Positions 58,563-60,000 of a stretch of DNA of 60,000 nucleotides are shown in pieces. The stretch is from assembly GCF_001039355.2 (NCBI RefSeq), contig NW_019773770.1, forward strand, positions 250,001 through 310,000. Direction: 5' to 3'. The stretch's first letter is position 1. Every line of letters starts with the position of its first letter. Position numbers and translations under genes: made by a program. The notes under the pieces were generated by a model. The model was not told the DNA's origin, ran no database searches, and saw nothing but the letters and a program-made list of their open reading frames with translations. This stretch comes from Lingula anatina. Its lineage: Eukaryota > Brachiopoda > Lingulata > Lingulida > Lingulidae.

Positions 58563-60000
58563 GCAATATATTCGACTCTGTCATTTTTCATACAAATGAT
58601 GTTTTAATCTTGAAATTGATTATATCTGTTATTGTGCTCATTAATTATTTTAATTATTTCCTCTTCATGGGCTATGCATTATTTTTCCATCAATCTTCAT
58701 TCTTTTGTTGGCCATATATTTGTTAAAAGAACTAGCAGACCTAAAGCAGTTTTGGCAAGATTTAAAACCCGATCGTACTGATGTCATTTTGTGAAACAGA
58801 CCCTAGAATATTGAGGGAGGGTAGAGGCAAAGAGGAATGGGGGGATGGCTCGACAAACATTTTTTGGCGCCAAGTAACCAAGATTAAGCTCTCAGTGTTG
58901 CAGGATTCCTTTTATTCTTTATGCCTGACTTGATATTTCAGTTGAGGCACTACCCGTTCTCTTATTTTCTCTCTTCTGTTTTTATCTCTCCTGCTTCCAC
59001 CGTGTGTGTAGGTATGTGTGTGTGTGTGTGCGTGTGTGCGTGTGTATGTGCGCGCGCGCGTGGGGGGGCATATGACTATTCAGAAGAATAGAAAAAAAAG
59101 ATAAATGTTCATGTATAACGGCAAAAATATATGTACTTAAAGTTGAACATCGGCTAACTGGGATCTGAGCGTGTGACGCAATATTTCCGCGTCTACATTT
59201 GCTTTAATGGACAGGACCCCTCATTCCCCTTTGATCCCGGTCATTTTTGGGGAAAATGGGACACCCCACCGTAGCGACCCGATTCCTTAGTGTATGACAT
59301 TCTTAATCAGATAATAACTAGCACTCTTTGAAGATTGTCTGAAACATGAGATTAATTTACATGCGCAAGCATTGCAAGGTTGCTGTTTGCCAATGGGCTT
59401 TCATATACCAGATGAAACCCTGGAAAGCAATCGGATTTGCCTGGCAAGGTTCATCTGAAAAAAATTCAGGTATATGAATTTGATCACTCGCGTTAAGCCA
59501 GTGGCGATCTGTTTGCAAGCTGATTACAATAACATTATGACCAATCGAAGTCACTGGCGTGGTTTCGGAGATATTACTTGTTATCATTAATCATTTAAAA
59601 TTATTATACTTCTGTCATATCGGCTCAGAACGACATTATCCAAGTGCCAGAACTTTGGCCTGAAATTGGTCTAAACTTTTAGACAAAAAATGTGGTCTTC
59701 ATCATCACTTGAAGATAAATTCGCAGAAGTCAACCTGAATATAAACTAAATATTGATTTGAAACACAAGCCTCGTCTTTCCTGATTAGAAACGGGCGCAA
59801 TCTTTTATCTTATTTCGACAACTACTAGTTTTTCTTCGGTCAAAGATGACTGAAATTTTGATCTAAAGATTAGACCAATTTCGAGCCAGTTATTTTGTGA
59901 AACAGATCCCAGATAAACTGTATAGGCTAAAAATTAAAAACTAAAATTCCGGGATGAAATAAGAGAAAGTAACTCAAAATTTGACAAATTTTCTTCCTTT
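58563..60000. other. 3' flank, no gene seen
   Basis: AT-rich with a compound GT/GC tract at about 59006-59067 ending in poly-G. No supported coding sequence on either strand. Confidence 0.6.
59006..59067. repeat. Compound GT/GC tract
   Basis: GTGTGTGTAGGTATGTGTG through GCGCGCGCGCG to a G run, mostly alternating purine and pyrimidine. Confidence 0.9.

Noticed and set aside
1-60000. CRISPR arrays, bacterial operons, rRNA genes
   Set aside because: None seen. The direct repeats present are microsatellites or the two haplotype blocks, and the gene structure is that of an animal genome.

Overview
This is nuclear DNA from a multicellular animal. It is AT-rich, has many phase-consistent introns, long non-coding stretches, microsatellites and foldback mobile elements, and lacks bacterial features. 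A MORC2-type gene, a Tbx6/16-type T-box gene and the overall texture suggest an invertebrate deuterostome (echinoderm, hemichordate or amphioxus). This is an inference; no species call is possible from sequence alone.

Layout. (1) 56-13397, plus strand: the 3' two thirds of a MORC2-like gene, from just before the CW zinc finger through the acidic and Thr-rich linker, the chromo-like domain and the conserved C-terminal domain to the stop. The GHKL ATPase half lies upstream of the window. (2) 15408-31014, minus strand: a complete seven-exon T-box transcription factor gene of about 478 codons, tail-to-tail with MORC2, closest by eye to the Tbx6/16 (Tbx16/VegT) group. (3) 31015-37046: a spacer holding the Tbx upstream region. 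(4) 37047-42187, minus: a five-exon gene, tentatively like C7orf31/SPMIP4 sperm microtubule proteins, with a CRE-rich palindromic cluster in its first intron. (5) 44551-49446, minus: a three-exon gene for a small secreted cystine-knot peptide whose cysteine spacing matches the agatoxin-like neuroendocrine peptides of arthropods. (6) 49447-58180: a gene-poor stretch with two related foldback elements. (7) 58181-58562, plus: a small two-exon gene of unknown function with a very short intron.

Assembly. Two blocks appear as direct tandem duplications, 6966-11560 (about 2.3 kb per copy) and 17606-24180 (about 3.3 kb per copy). Each has exactly one N at its copy junction (9277 and 20873), and all 11 exon differences between the Tbx copies are silent. 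The best reading is that overlapping contigs from two haplotypes were laid end to end, so each gene should be read with one copy. A further 629-base N gap (5026-5654) sits in a MORC2 intron.

Most interesting items: the cystine-knot peptide gene, which no single long reading frame reveals; two GC-AG introns, one in each major gene; a MORC2 5' splice site that is the first unit of a length-variable GT microsatellite; and a 26-bp perfect palindrome centred on a CRE.
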